A DNA stretch of 64,000 nucleotides from Ruegeria discodermiae. GTDB taxonomy: Bacteria; Pseudomonadota; Alphaproteobacteria; Rhodobacterales; Rhodobacteraceae. The stretch is from positions 186,001-250,000 of the forward strand of contig NZ_JAVAMO010000001.1 of the NCBI RefSeq assembly GCF_030758345.1, read 5' to 3'. The notes below the pieces were generated by a model that was not told where the DNA came from, ran no database searches, and saw nothing but the letters and a program-made list of their open reading frames with translations. Made by a program: the position numbers and the translations under genes. Below, in pieces: positions 33,290 to 41,913 of the stretch (position 1 is the first letter of the stretch; each line of letters begins with the position of its first letter).

Positions 33290-33607
33290 TCAGAAGAGCC
33301 CGATACTGGTAAGAACGACGAGCAGCCAAATCGCAAAAACAGTTAGCGCTGCATAACAGACTTTCTTCGAGCCAACATAATACTCAGCTGACAACACAAT
33401 CAGTGCGCATACCCCCCAGGTAACTACTAAAGCCATTGGAAAGGTAGTGTCGGTCAGCCAGCCCGAAAGGCTCGCAATTGAGACGAAAGCTCCGCAAAAC
33501 GCGACCAGTCTGACTGAATTGCGCCAGATTGGATGCCTTGGTTTGTCATCTGTTCCATAGATTGCAATGCTCATTGCTGCTATGAACAGTTCAGCGATTT
33601 CATCCAT
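33290..33607 (-). CDS. Small membrane protein of unknown function
   Basis: A 105-residue protein with three hydrophobic segments: VRLVAFCGAFVSIASLSGWL, FPMALVVTWGVCALIVLSA and YAALTVFAIWLLVVLTSIGLF. I recognise no family. Its base composition is clearly more AT-rich than the neighbours, and the following 280 bases look non-coding, so it may be recently acquired. A short non-TM stretch (GTDDKPRHPIWRNS) separates the N-terminal helix from the first strong TM segment. Confidence 0.55.
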   Translation of the reverse strand: MDEIAELFIAAMSIAIYGTDDKPRHPIWRNSVRLVAFCGAFVSIASLSGWLTDTTFPMALVVTWGVCALIVLSAEYYVGSKKVCYAALTVFAIWLLVVLTSIGLF

Positions 33608-33886
33608 AAGATTAGCTCATAACGGTTTTAATCCTATAGCCAACTAACCCAAAAAAGGATGGCCGTAATTCAGCGCTTTTGTCCGAGCACCGACAGCGTC
33701 GTCCGTGTTCCGACGACTGCGCTTTTTCGTGTGCTCATCAAAACGGTGCAAGAGCAGCGGCGGTGCCCCCCAACGGGATGCTCTCGACAGCCATGCTGCA
33801 ATTTGCCAAACGGCGCTTATCGTAGGCGCCAATAAAACGCTTGTGCCTGTGGGTCCGAGCTATCGAGCTGGGCGCTGTGGGTGAGA
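33608..33886. other. 279-base non-coding stretch in a lower-GC patch
   Basis: It holds only one unconvincing 62-codon open frame (33644-33832, minus) with no domain signal. No tRNA, repeat or att-like duplication is visible. With the preceding small membrane gene it forms a patch of atypical composition between hppD and the PilM/GspC-like gene. Confidence 0.4.
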
Positions 33887-36046
33887 TCATCCTTTGGGCA
33901 TTTTCAATGTCTGGTTGCGTCCGCTCTTTTGATAGCGCAACTCACTGTCGCCGATTGCCACCACGCGACCACCATCTATGCGGTCGCCTACCTTGACTTT
34001 CTTGTAGCGCCCGTTTGGCATCCGAACCAGCGCGCGGCGGTTTGAGGGGGTGCCAAAAACCCCGATCAGGCTGACCTTGCGCAGGCTGATTGCGTTCTTG
34101 ACCGTGGCCTGCCGCGCCACCGAGTTGGGCGAGGGACGGCTGGGTTTCACCACTTTGGGCGCAACCGTCCGGATCTGGGTCTGCTGGTCGAGATTGGCCA
34201 GCGAGCCGAGGTTGCCGCTTTGCTGAGCGCGCGCGGCAAGGGCCTGCGGGCGCGGGCGGGGACGCGGGATCGGATCGACCAGCGCGACCGTGGCGACGAT
34301 CTCTTCGACCTGTTCCTGTATCTGCGGCGCAGCCGGGCGTTCCTTGGGGCGGATGCCGGACAATTCCGCAAGTGACCGACCACCCAGCCGGGCGCGCTCG
34401 TTCAACTCCTGCAGGTTTTCCGGGCGCGGGCGCGGGCGTTTCTGGGCCAGAACCTCGCGCGTTTCATCGACTTCGGGCTCGTTTTCGAAGCGCAGCGGAG
34501 TTTCCGGCGGCAGCCTTGGTGGCTTGCCCAGATAGACCAGGATGCCATCGGGGCTGCGTGCTCCTTCCGGCGTTGGTACGACCAGACCGCGATCGTCCAG
34601 ATCAAACCCGGCATCGGCGATGGCGGGGGCGGTTTGCACCACAACCCTGAGATCGGTGTCGATCTGCGCCGCCGGTGGCAGCGCGACGGGGTCCTGTGAC
34701 AGATCGGTCCGGTCGATGGAGGCGACATAGAGATCGTCGAGCGTCACCGCTGCGGGCAGGTCCAATTCGCCGGGTGAGACCGACCAGAGACCGGTTTCGG
34801 CATAAAGCGTTTCGGGGTCTAGCAATTCCGGCTCGGGCAGGGGCTCGCTGTCCAGCAGCGGGTCATCGGTCAGCACGTCCGGCGCGGTCTCCACGTCCGT
34901 CTGGTCGGGGATTTCGACGGGCGCGGGCAGGGTGTCGATAAGATCAGCGATGGCCTCTTCGGCCTCGTTGGGGGCCGCGGGATCGTTGGCAGGTGGCTGG
35001 TTCTCGTCGGTTAGCGCGTCCAGAACGGCGGCGTCGGTATCGCTCAGGACCGGGGCGTTATCCGGCGCTGGTAGAGCGTCGATAAGGTCGGCAATGGCCT
35101 CTTCGGTCTCGCTTGGGCTTTCGGGCTCGACTGGCTCTGCATCCGTTACCACCACCGGGTCTGGCGCGGAGCGAAACAATCGGCTGACCGGCGTGTCCAG
35201 AAACACAGACGCCCAGAGGCCGACCAGAAACAGAGCGACAAGCAGGATCAGCGTCAGGACCAGACCCATGCGCCGCGGCTTTTGCGGAGCAATGTCGGGT
35301 TCGGTCTCGGGTTCCCGCATGTCGGTTGGGGCGGGGTCAGCTTCCTCCATCGCAGACGGGTCTGCCGGTTCAGGCGCGACTGGCTCCACTTCCAACTCTG
35401 GTTCCGGCTCCTCCGGCGGAGGCGCGGGGCTGTCCGGGGCGGGTATCTCGCGCGGGGGAGGCGCGTCGGCCTCATCGGGGACGGGTTGCGGTTCTGGCAA
35501 CGTCTCGGGGCCGATATCGACCACCACGCTCGCGTCGGGCTCGACGGCCTCGCTGCCGGTCCAGTGCTGGGCGGTTTGCGACAGGCCGAAAAAGGGCTCT
35601 CCGGGGAAATCGCCTGCGCCGGGGCTGGCCACGAAGCTGACCGGCACGAACCCGTGTTCGGCGGCAAAGCTCTCGGCCTCGCCAAGCGTTTCCTGCGCGA
35701 CGGCGGCGACATGGGTGATCTCGCCCTCGGGCGCGATGTCATAGACCAGTTCGTCAATGTCATAGGGGGTCGCGCTGTCCACCGCGCCCTCGATGATATG
35801 CAGCAGCGCTTCGCCCTCGAAACCGTGGGTCTCGACGCTGAGATATTTGATCTGATCATCCGGCAGGATCAGCTTGCACTGAACCTCGGGCTCAAGCCGC
35901 AGCGCCTTTTCGCGCAGCTCGGCAAGCTGGCCCCCCAGATCGGGGACGTCCAGCGCCACCTCGCCGACCACGCGCCAGCCACCGGCGGCCCGGTGCAGGA
36001 GGGAGATGCCCTCGAAGGACAAAGACAGCGCAAAGGCGGGTTTCAT
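33887..36046 (-). CDS. Unknown fusion protein: PilM-like N terminus, TM segment, Pro/Glu linker, GspC/PilP-like C terminus
   Basis: The 719-residue protein is read from the ATG ending at 36046. The N-terminal 170 residues (FALSLSFEGISLLHRAAGGW; VQCKLILPDDQIKYLSVE; VDSATPYDIDELVYDI) look like an actin-fold PilM/GspL-type cytoplasmic domain. A Pro/Glu linker leads to one TM (about 259-283). A long acidic, low-complexity periplasmic part contains a duplicated EEAIADLID(A/T)LPAP block (about 314 and 364). The last 65 residues (SLIGVFGTPSNRRALVRMP, then KVKVGDRIDGGRVVAI) resemble the GspC/PilP homology region. These are by-eye resemblances. It is divergent from the SIMPL gene. Confidence 0.7.
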   Translation of the reverse strand: MKPAFALSLSFEGISLLHRAAGGWRVVGEVALDVPDLGGQLAELREKALRLEPEVQCKLILPDDQIKYLSVETHGFEGEALLHIIEGAVDSATPYDIDELVYDIAPEGEITHVAAVAQETLGEAESFAAEHGFVPVSFVASPGAGDFPGEPFFGLSQTAQHWTGSEAVEPDASVVVDIGPETLPEPQPVPDEADAPPPREIPAPDSPAPPPEEPEPELEVEPVAPEPADPSAMEEADPAPTDMREPETEPDIAPQKPRRMGLVLTLILLVALFLVGLWASVFLDTPVSRLFRSAPDPVVVTDAEPVEPESPSETEEAIADLIDALPAPDNAPVLSDTDAAVLDALTDENQPPANDPAAPNEAEEAIADLIDTLPAPVEIPDQTDVETAPDVLTDDPLLDSEPLPEPELLDPETLYAETGLWSVSPGELDLPAAVTLDDLYVASIDRTDLSQDPVALPPAAQIDTDLRVVVQTAPAIADAGFDLDDRGLVVPTPEGARSPDGILVYLGKPPRLPPETPLRFENEPEVDETREVLAQKRPRPRPENLQELNERARLGGRSLAELSGIRPKERPAAPQIQEQVEEIVATVALVDPIPRPRPRPQALAARAQQSGNLGSLANLDQQTQIRTVAPKVVKPSRPSPNSVARQATVKNAISLRKVSLIGVFGTPSNRRALVRMPNGRYKKVKVGDRIDGGRVVAIGDSELRYQKSGRNQTLKMPKG

Positions 36047-36210
36047 GTTTCGGCGATACCGTCCAGCTCGATTCTGCCGCCGAAGAGGTGGCCTGCGCGA
36101 CGAGTTTAAAGCAGGTTCATGCCGAGGGAAAGAAAAAGCCCCCCTTGCCCTCTTGCCAAGCGGGGCCTCGCGTACCCATCTAAGAGGCCGCATCAAGAGG
36201 AGGAAGAGCC

Positions 36211-36909
36211 TTGAGAACACTGGTTTTTTTGGTCGCCGCATTGGTGGCCGTGACCGCCGGAATGGCGCAGGCGGAAGCCCGTCGCATTTCCGTGACCGGC
36301 ACCGGAACAATTGCCGCAGCCCCCGATATGGCCACCGTGACGCTTGGCGTCAGCCATCAGGCCGACACCGCACAGGAGGCGATGGACCAGACCTCGCAGG
36401 CGATGGCGACGGTGCTGGAGCGGTTGTCCGGGCTGGGTATCGACAAGAGCGATATCCAGACCCAGAACCTTTCGCTGAACCCGATCTGGAACACGATTAT
36501 CAATCGCGAGACGCAGCAGCAGGAACGCGAACTGACCGGATTTGCGGCCTCCAACCTTGTGCTGGTCCGGGTGCGTGATCTGGACAGTCTGGGTCAGACG
36601 CTCAGCGCTGTGGTGGCCGATGGCGGCAATGAGATGCGCGGGTTGAGTTTCTCGGTCAGCGATCCCAAGCCGTTACTGGAACGCGCCCGCACCGCTGCGG
36701 TGGCGGATGCGATGGACAAGGCCCACCAGCTTGCCGAGGCGGCGGGTGTCACGCTGGGTGAGGTGGTTTCGATCAACGAACATGGCGGCAATGGCCGTCC
36801 GATGATGGCCCGCGCTGAATTCGCGGCTGATGCAGGCAGTGTTCCGATTGAGGCGGGCGAGGTCAGTTTCAACAACTCGGTCTCGATGGTGTTTGCCATC
36901 GGCGAGTGA
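36211..36909 (+). CDS. SIMPL-domain (DUF541) periplasmic protein
   Basis: A 232-residue protein with a cleavable signal peptide (MRTLVFLVAALVAVTAGMAQA) and one SIMPL/DUF541 domain. The domain begins RRISVTGTGTIAAAPDMATVTLGV and includes LERARTAAVADAMDKAHQLAEAAGVTLGEVVSI. Such proteins (BP26, YggE) are periplasmic or outer-membrane associated and linked to oxidative stress. The start is TTG 36211, supported by AAGAGGAGGAAG 5-10 bases upstream. A strong terminator follows. Confidence 0.9.
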   Translation: MRTLVFLVAALVAVTAGMAQAEARRISVTGTGTIAAAPDMATVTLGVSHQADTAQEAMDQTSQAMATVLERLSGLGIDKSDIQTQNLSLNPIWNTIINRETQQQERELTGFAASNLVLVRVRDLDSLGQTLSAVVADGGNEMRGLSFSVSDPKPLLERARTAAVADAMDKAHQLAEAAGVTLGEVVSINEHGGNGRPMMARAEFAADAGSVPIEAGEVSFNNSVSMVFAIGE

Positions 36910-36925
36910 GTCGCGAGATGGGGTT

Positions 36926-36962
36926 CTGCGGGCTTTGCTCAGAAAGCCCGCAGATCGTTTTT
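36926..36962. terminator. Bidirectional terminator between SIMPL gene and metY
   Basis: An 11-bp stem CTGCGGGCTTT / AAAGCCCGCAG with a 6-base loop is followed by ATCGTTTTT on the plus strand. The two flanking genes are convergent. Confidence 0.85.
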
Positions 36963-36971
36963 GAATTCAGG

Positions 36972-38264
36972 TCAGGCCGTGGCTTTTGACAGCGCCTGAT
37001 CCAGATCGGCGATCAGATCATCCGCATCCTCGATCCCGATTGAGATACGCACCACATTGGCACCAGCCCCGGCGGCCTCCTGCTGTTCAGGCGTAAGCTG
37101 CCGGTGCGTGGTCGAGGCGGAATGGATGATCAGCGAGCGTGCGTCGCCCAGGTTGGCCACATGGCTGAAAATCTCAAGCGCATTGACCAGTTTGACGCAG
37201 GCATCATAGCCCCCCTTCACAGCAAAGGTGAACAGCGCCCCGGCACCCTTGGGATATTGCGCCTTGACCCGCTCGGCATAAGGCGATGAGGGCAGCCCGG
37301 CGTAAGTGACGTAATCGACCCGGTCATCCGCTTCGAGCCAGCCCGCGACCCTCTCTGCGTTTTCGACATGGCGCTGCATCCGCAGGCTCAGCGTTTCGAT
37401 CCCCATCAGCGTGTAATGCGCGCCTTGCGGGTTCATGGTCATGCCCAGATCGCGCAGGCCGATGGCGATGCCGTGGAAGGTGAAGGCCAGCGGTCCGAAG
37501 GTCTCGTGGAACTTCAGCCCGTGATAGGCCGGTTCCGGCTGACTGAGCGAAGGGAACTTGTCGCTGGCCGACCAGTCGAACGTGCCGGAATCCACGACGC
37601 AGCCGCCGGTCACGGTGCCGTTGCCGGTCAGGTATTTGGTGGTCGAATGCACCACCAGCGTCGCGCCATGTTCGATCGGGCGGCATAGATAGGGCGTCGC
37701 CGAGGTGTTGTCGACGATCAGCGGCAGGCCCGCCGCATCCGCGATATCGGCCAGCGCGCGGATATCGGTGACATAGCCGCCGGGGTTGGCAATCGACTCG
37801 CAGAACACCGCGCGGGTGTTCTCGTCAATAGCGGCCTTGACCGCGTCCAGATCGTCGGTATCGACAAATGTCGCCGACCAGCCGAAGCGCTTGATGGTCT
37901 GGCTGAGCTGGGTGACCGAACCGCCATACAGCCTTGTCGAGGCCACCACATTGCAGCCCGGGCCCATCAGCGGGAACAGCGCCATGATCTGCGCCGCGTG
38001 GCCCGAGGAACAGCAAACCGCCCCGGCGCCGCCTTCCAGCGTGGCGATGCGTTCCTGCAGCACCGCAACGGTCGGGTTGGTCAGCCGGGAATAGATATAG
38101 CCCACTTCCTGCAGGTTGAAGAGCGCGGCGGCATGATCGGCATCGCGGAACACATAAGCCGTGGTCTGATAGATCGGCGTCTGTCGCGAACCAGTGGCCG
38201 GATCGGGGCGCGCGCCCGCATGAATCTGCAACGTGTCAAAGCCGTAGGTGGGGCCGTCGGACAT
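36972..38264 (-). CDS. metY: O-acetylhomoserine aminocarboxypropyltransferase/cysteine synthase
   Basis: This PLP enzyme converts O-acetylhomoserine plus sulfide (or methanethiol) to homocysteine (or methionine). It has 430 residues, the usual length for the MetY branch. Landmarks are YGFDTLQIHAGARPDPATGSR, the substrate Tyr in IYSRLTNPT, GGAGAVCCSSGHAAQ and the PLP Lys in VVHSTTKYLTGNGTVTGG. The ATG ending at 38264 has GAGGGAG upstream; the longer frame adds only 20 residues of leader. A small hairpin and a palindrome lie in the leader. Confidence 0.94.
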   Translation of the reverse strand: MSDGPTYGFDTLQIHAGARPDPATGSRQTPIYQTTAYVFRDADHAAALFNLQEVGYIYSRLTNPTVAVLQERIATLEGGAGAVCCSSGHAAQIMALFPLMGPGCNVVASTRLYGGSVTQLSQTIKRFGWSATFVDTDDLDAVKAAIDENTRAVFCESIANPGGYVTDIRALADIADAAGLPLIVDNTSATPYLCRPIEHGATLVVHSTTKYLTGNGTVTGGCVVDSGTFDWSASDKFPSLSQPEPAYHGLKFHETFGPLAFTFHGIAIGLRDLGMTMNPQGAHYTLMGIETLSLRMQRHVENAERVAGWLEADDRVDYVTYAGLPSSPYAERVKAQYPKGAGALFTFAVKGGYDACVKLVNALEIFSHVANLGDARSLIIHSASTTHRQLTPEQQEAAGAGANVVRISIGIEDADDLIADLDQALSKATA

Positions 38265-38285
38265 GGAATGAACTCCCTCTTGGTA

Positions 38286-38325
38286 ATTGCTTGATGCAAT
38301 CTGTAGGCCATGATGTGATTTCACA
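38286..38325 (-). promoter_or_regulatory. metY leader hairpin and TGTGA-TT-TCACA palindrome
   Basis: ATTGC-n5-GCAAT (38286-38300) is a small hairpin 22 bases before the metY start. TGTGA-TT-TCACA (38314-38325) is a perfect 12-bp palindrome further upstream. Either could serve regulation of metY. I could not match them to a known SAM riboswitch. Confidence 0.3.
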
Positions 38326-38360
38326 CAACGCAGGCCTTGGCCCCGGGCCGGAGGCAGTGA

Positions 38361-39368
38361 CTAGCGCAGCCATAATCCGGCTTCCCTGATCCGCTTGCGC
38401 ATCGCCTGTTCGCGGCGCGGCAGGTTCTGCTGATCAAAGAGTGCGCGCACCTTCGCGCCTTTGCGCTGAAACACCAGCTTGCGGATCGGCTCATATTGCT
38501 TGAGCACCTTCTTGATCTTGTTGGGGGCGGCCACCTGTTCCAGCACCTCGATCACGCGATCATCCTCGCGCGCATAGAGCAGCGGGAAGAGGCGGTAGTG
38601 GCAGCTGACATCGCCGTCCAGATAGCCTGCGGGCAGCGCATCGCGCCCGCCGCCGAGCGCATGAATGACCAGAGGCAAAGCCACCTGATCGAGCCAGGGA
38701 TCAAGGCTCTGGCAGATCAGTGCATCCGGCGGGTCGTCGCGGATCGATTTGGCATAATCCAGAAACCGCTCTCCGAAGGCGCGGGGGCATTTGTAATAGA
38801 AATAGCCCGCGTTGAAATACAGGTGACGCCGCCAGTATTCGTCGGGCTGGCTGAGGTCCAGCGAACTGTCGAAATCCAGCCCGAACCGGTCATAGAGCGA
38901 TTTCCAGATACCGGCATAGCCCGGCCCGTAAAGCGTCGGTTCGGGCCAGCTGCCCTCGCATCTGAGCGAGGCAGAGGGGCGGTCGAAATCAAAGGGCACC
39001 GAGGCGAGATCGCCGGTAATCAGCGTGTCGCTGTCGAAGAACACGAACGGCTCGCCCTCGGGCAGCGCCATCAGCGCCTCGATCTTGTTGCCATGGGGGT
39101 AGGATTCTCCAAAGACCCTATTCTCGAAAGGCAGGAGTTCGGCACCAAGCCGCTCCAGCGCGTCCCGCGTGGCCTGATTGCGCAGGCTAGGGTCGCCGGA
39201 CCAGCGCGGTCCGGGCTGCGGGGTGGCCACAAACAGCCGTCCCTGGAAGTCTGGTGAACTGTGGCGCAGGGAGGCGGCAAAAAGTAGCGCTTCGTATTGC
39301 AGGCGGTTGTTCTGGCCAATGATCACAACGTTGAATGTCTGGGATGTTGCCAACGGAGTGCCTGCCAT
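38361..39368 (-). CDS. Putative GT-A-fold glycosyltransferase
   Basis: A 335-residue protein that begins with a Rossmann-like strand (NVVIIGQNNRLQYEALLFAASLRH) and carries a DxD-type metal/sugar-nucleotide motif in PFVFFDSDTLITGD (about residue 115). YFNAGYFYYKCP is the acceptor-side loop seen in GT8-like enzymes. The C terminus is basic (KKVLKQYEPIRKLVFQRKGAKVRAL). The donor and acceptor are unknown. It stands alone between metY and the divergent preT promoter region. Confidence 0.75.
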   Translation of the reverse strand: MAGTPLATSQTFNVVIIGQNNRLQYEALLFAASLRHSSPDFQGRLFVATPQPGPRWSGDPSLRNQATRDALERLGAELLPFENRVFGESYPHGNKIEALMALPEGEPFVFFDSDTLITGDLASVPFDFDRPSASLRCEGSWPEPTLYGPGYAGIWKSLYDRFGLDFDSSLDLSQPDEYWRRHLYFNAGYFYYKCPRAFGERFLDYAKSIRDDPPDALICQSLDPWLDQVALPLVIHALGGGRDALPAGYLDGDVSCHYRLFPLLYAREDDRVIEVLEQVAAPNKIKKVLKQYEPIRKLVFQRKGAKVRALFDQQNLPRREQAMRKRIREAGLWLR

Positions 39369-39589
39369 TCCTGTTCCTTGCCGCGCGTGTTTTCCAGCCG
39401 TCGCGGGTGCTGCTGCGTGAGCGCACTATAGGCAAGCAACCGGGCGCTCAAAAGTCCCGATTTGTATCCTGCATCCCGGAAACGCGCGGTGCCGGTGCCG
39501 CAGCCCGAGCGTCAGCACCGCCGCATTTTCAGGCAATCCTGCCGAATGCCGGGCTGGTTCTCGCAAAAACGGCAATTTTTCCCGCTTTC

Positions 39590-39615
39590 AAAATTTTACC
39601 AATTGATAAAATTTT
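39590..39615. promoter_or_regulatory. AT-rich inverted repeat with degenerate RutR-like core upstream of preT
   Basis: AAAATTTTA and TAAAATTTT are 9-bp inverted arms around CCAATTGA. The centre, TTTACCA-AT-TGATAAA (39595-39610), matches 11 of 14 fixed positions of the RutR consensus TTGACCA-N2-TGGTCAA. It lies 47 bases before the preT start in an otherwise featureless 293-base gap. Confidence 0.4.
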
Positions 39616-39661
39616 CAGATGTGGCAGTCTGAGTCCAAGAACCACAATCAGGGAGAGCGTC

Positions 39662-40999
39662 ATGGCGCATGGCCAGACAGCACCCGGCATTCTCGCCGGG
39701 CGGCTATCCAGCGAAGAGATCGAGACGAATTTCAGCGACCTGCACCCGCCTTATGCGCCGCATGAGGCCGCTGTGGCGGCGGATCGTTGCTATTTCTGCC
39801 ATGATGCGCCCTGCGTGACCGCCTGTCCGACGGATATCGATATCCCGCTCTTCATTCGCCAGATTCAGGCGGGCAACCCGGAAGGGGCGGCGGAAACGAT
39901 CCTCAGCCAGAACATTCTGGGCGGTATGTGCGCGCGGGTCTGCCCGACCGAAACGCTCTGCGAAGAGGTTTGCGTGCGCGAGGTGGCTGAGGGCAAACCG
40001 GTCGAGATCGGGCGGCTGCAGCGCTTTGCCACCGATGTGCTGATGGAGGCCGGTACGCACCCGTTCGTGCGCGCGGCGGAAACCGGCAAGCGGATCGCAG
40101 TGGTGGGGGCGGGGCCTGCGGGTCTGGCCTGTGCCCATCGACTGGCGATGCTGGGCCATCAGGTGACGATCTATGATGCCAATCCCAAGCCCGGCGGGCT
40201 GAACGAATATGGCATCGCGGCTTATAAGGCGACAAATGATTTCGCGCAGGCCGAGGTAGACTGGCTGCTCAAAATTGGTGGCATCTCTGTCGAATGCGAC
40301 GTGGCACTGGGTGATGGCGGCCTGACACTGGAAGGCTTGCGTGGCGAATTCGACGCGGTGTTTCTGGCCATCGGGCTGGCGGGCGTGAATGCGCTGCGCG
40401 CACAGGGCGAGGACAAGCCCGGTGTTCACCATGCGGTCGATTTCATCGCGGATGTGCGACAGGCCGATGATCTGCTCAAACACCCGGTCGGGCGTCATGT
40501 GGTGGTGATCGGCGGTGGCATGACCGCAATCGACGCGGCAGTGAAATCCAAGCTGCTGGGCGCTGAACATGTCACGGTCGCCTATCGCCGGGGTGCCAGC
40601 GCCATGGGGGCCAGCAAGTTCGAACAGGATTTGGCGACCTCAAAAGGGGTCAAGCTGATGTTCAATGTGCAACCCAAACAGGTACATGGCGAGGACGTCG
40701 CGACCGAGATCGAACTGGAATATACCGCCACTGTCGATGGCGCGCTGCAAGGCACGGGCGAGACCGTGCGCCTGCCCGCCGATCAGGTGCTCAAGGCCAT
40801 TGGCCAGAGGCTGGAGGGCGTGCCTGACGCGCTGCATCTGAACGGTAACAAGATCGCCGTGATCGGTGCGGGCCGGACCTCGGTCGAAGGTGTCTGGGCC
40901 GGGGGCGACTGTGCTGCGGGCGGCGAGGACCTGACCGTGACCGCCGTCGCCGAGGGGCGTGATGCCGCGATGGATATCGACGCGACACTTCGCGCCTGA
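39662..40999 (+). CDS. preT: Dihydropyrimidine dehydrogenase subunit PreT (NAD-dependent)
   Basis: This is the flavin/Fe-S subunit that passes electrons from NADH to PreA for reduction of uracil or thymine. It has 445 residues. The N-terminal Fe-S domain shows CYFCHDAPCVTACPTDIDIP and GGMCARVCPTETLCEEVC. The FAD-binding fold is IAVVGAGPAGLACAHRLAMLGH, and the NAD fold is VVVIGGGMTAIDAAVKSKLLGA. The ATG at 39662 follows AGGGAGAGCGTC; the upstream open frame overlaps the divergent glycosyltransferase. It forms the usual pair with preA, here with one gene inserted between. Confidence 0.94.
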   Translation: MAHGQTAPGILAGRLSSEEIETNFSDLHPPYAPHEAAVAADRCYFCHDAPCVTACPTDIDIPLFIRQIQAGNPEGAAETILSQNILGGMCARVCPTETLCEEVCVREVAEGKPVEIGRLQRFATDVLMEAGTHPFVRAAETGKRIAVVGAGPAGLACAHRLAMLGHQVTIYDANPKPGGLNEYGIAAYKATNDFAQAEVDWLLKIGGISVECDVALGDGGLTLEGLRGEFDAVFLAIGLAGVNALRAQGEDKPGVHHAVDFIADVRQADDLLKHPVGRHVVVIGGGMTAIDAAVKSKLLGAEHVTVAYRRGASAMGASKFEQDLATSKGVKLMFNVQPKQVHGEDVATEIELEYTATVDGALQGTGETVRLPADQVLKAIGQRLEGVPDALHLNGNKIAVIGAGRTSVEGVWAGGDCAAGGEDLTVTAVAEGRDAAMDIDATLRA

Positions 41000-41061
41000 C
41001 CATCCGCCCGCCTAGGGGAAAACCTGCTACAATGATTTCGTTGCAGCTGCAGGAGGCCAAG

Positions 41062-41898
41062 ATGACGATCGAAAAAGACGTCGCCGCGCATTACACAACC
41101 GAGGATCTGCTGGGGCGGATTCGCGAGGCGTTGCGCACGGCCGGGGCTGACCCGGACGCCCCCGCGCCCGAGGACCTCAAGGGCATCGACGAGTTTCACA
41201 CCGGTGGGGTGCAAGCGACCGATGACCTGCTGGATCAGCTAGCCATATCCCAACACACACGGGTGCTGGATATCGGCTGCGGACTTGGTGGAACGTCGCG
41301 GCACATCGCGTTGAAATCAAATGCTTTTGTGACCGGGGTTGACCTCACCCCCAGTTTTGTCGAGACCGGCGAAGCGCTCAATCGCATGGTGGGCATGCAA
41401 GACCGCGTCAAGCTGCTGCGCGGCAGCGTGCTGGACCTGCCCCTGGTCGAGGACACGATTGATCTGGTGACCATGTTCCATGTGGGCATGAATGTTGCCG
41501 ACAAGGCCAAGCTGTTTTCCGAAGTGAACCGCGTGCTTGTCCCCGGCGGGACCTTCGCGCTGTTTGACGTGATGCGGATGGACGCTGATGGTGGCCTGAC
41601 TTTCCCCTTCCCCTGGGCCGAGGAACCTGCCTTTTCCTTCGTCGAGCCCGCCGCCGCTTATATGGAGGCGGCTGAGGTGGCAGGGCTGGTCTTCAAGTCG
41701 ATCCGCAACCGCAAGGATTTCGCGCTCGACTTTTTCAAGACGGTCTTTGCTCGCATTGAAGAGGCGGGCGGCCCGCCACCGGTCGGCATTCACCTGCTGA
41801 TGCGTGACACCGCCGGAGAGAAAATCCAGAACTATGTGAACTGTGTTCAGGCGGGGCTGATCGCGCCGTTCGAACTGATCTTCCGCAAGCCAGTCTGA
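41062..41898 (+). CDS. SAM-dependent methyltransferase inserted between preT and preA
   Basis: A 278-residue class I methyltransferase. SAM motif I is VLDIGCGLGGTSRHIA, motif II/III is VKLLRGSVLDLPLVEDTIDLV, and VLVPGGTFALFDVMRM follows, resembling the UbiE/sarcosine-dimethylglycine methyltransferase group. The ATG at 41062 has GCAGGAGG 6 bases upstream, which is preferred over ATG 41032. The stop is 15 bases before preA, so it is in the operon. Its substrate is unknown; nothing in standard reductive pyrimidine breakdown needs methylation. Confidence 0.85.
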   Translation: MTIEKDVAAHYTTEDLLGRIREALRTAGADPDAPAPEDLKGIDEFHTGGVQATDDLLDQLAISQHTRVLDIGCGLGGTSRHIALKSNAFVTGVDLTPSFVETGEALNRMVGMQDRVKLLRGSVLDLPLVEDTIDLVTMFHVGMNVADKAKLFSEVNRVLVPGGTFALFDVMRMDADGGLTFPFPWAEEPAFSFVEPAAAYMEAAEVAGLVFKSIRNRKDFALDFFKTVFARIEEAGGPPPVGIHLLMRDTAGEKIQNYVNCVQAGLIAPFELIFRKPV

Positions 41899-41913
41899 AA
41901 AGGAGCCCGCTAC

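Noticed and set aside
33644-33832. 62-codon open frame on the minus strand
   Set aside because: No ribosome-binding site, domain or hydrophobic pattern; it lies in a compositionally odd gap.
38265-38340. SAM riboswitch upstream of metY
   Set aside because: Only a 5-bp hairpin and a short palindrome are visible; I could not match the SAM-II, SAM-V or SAM/SAH core.
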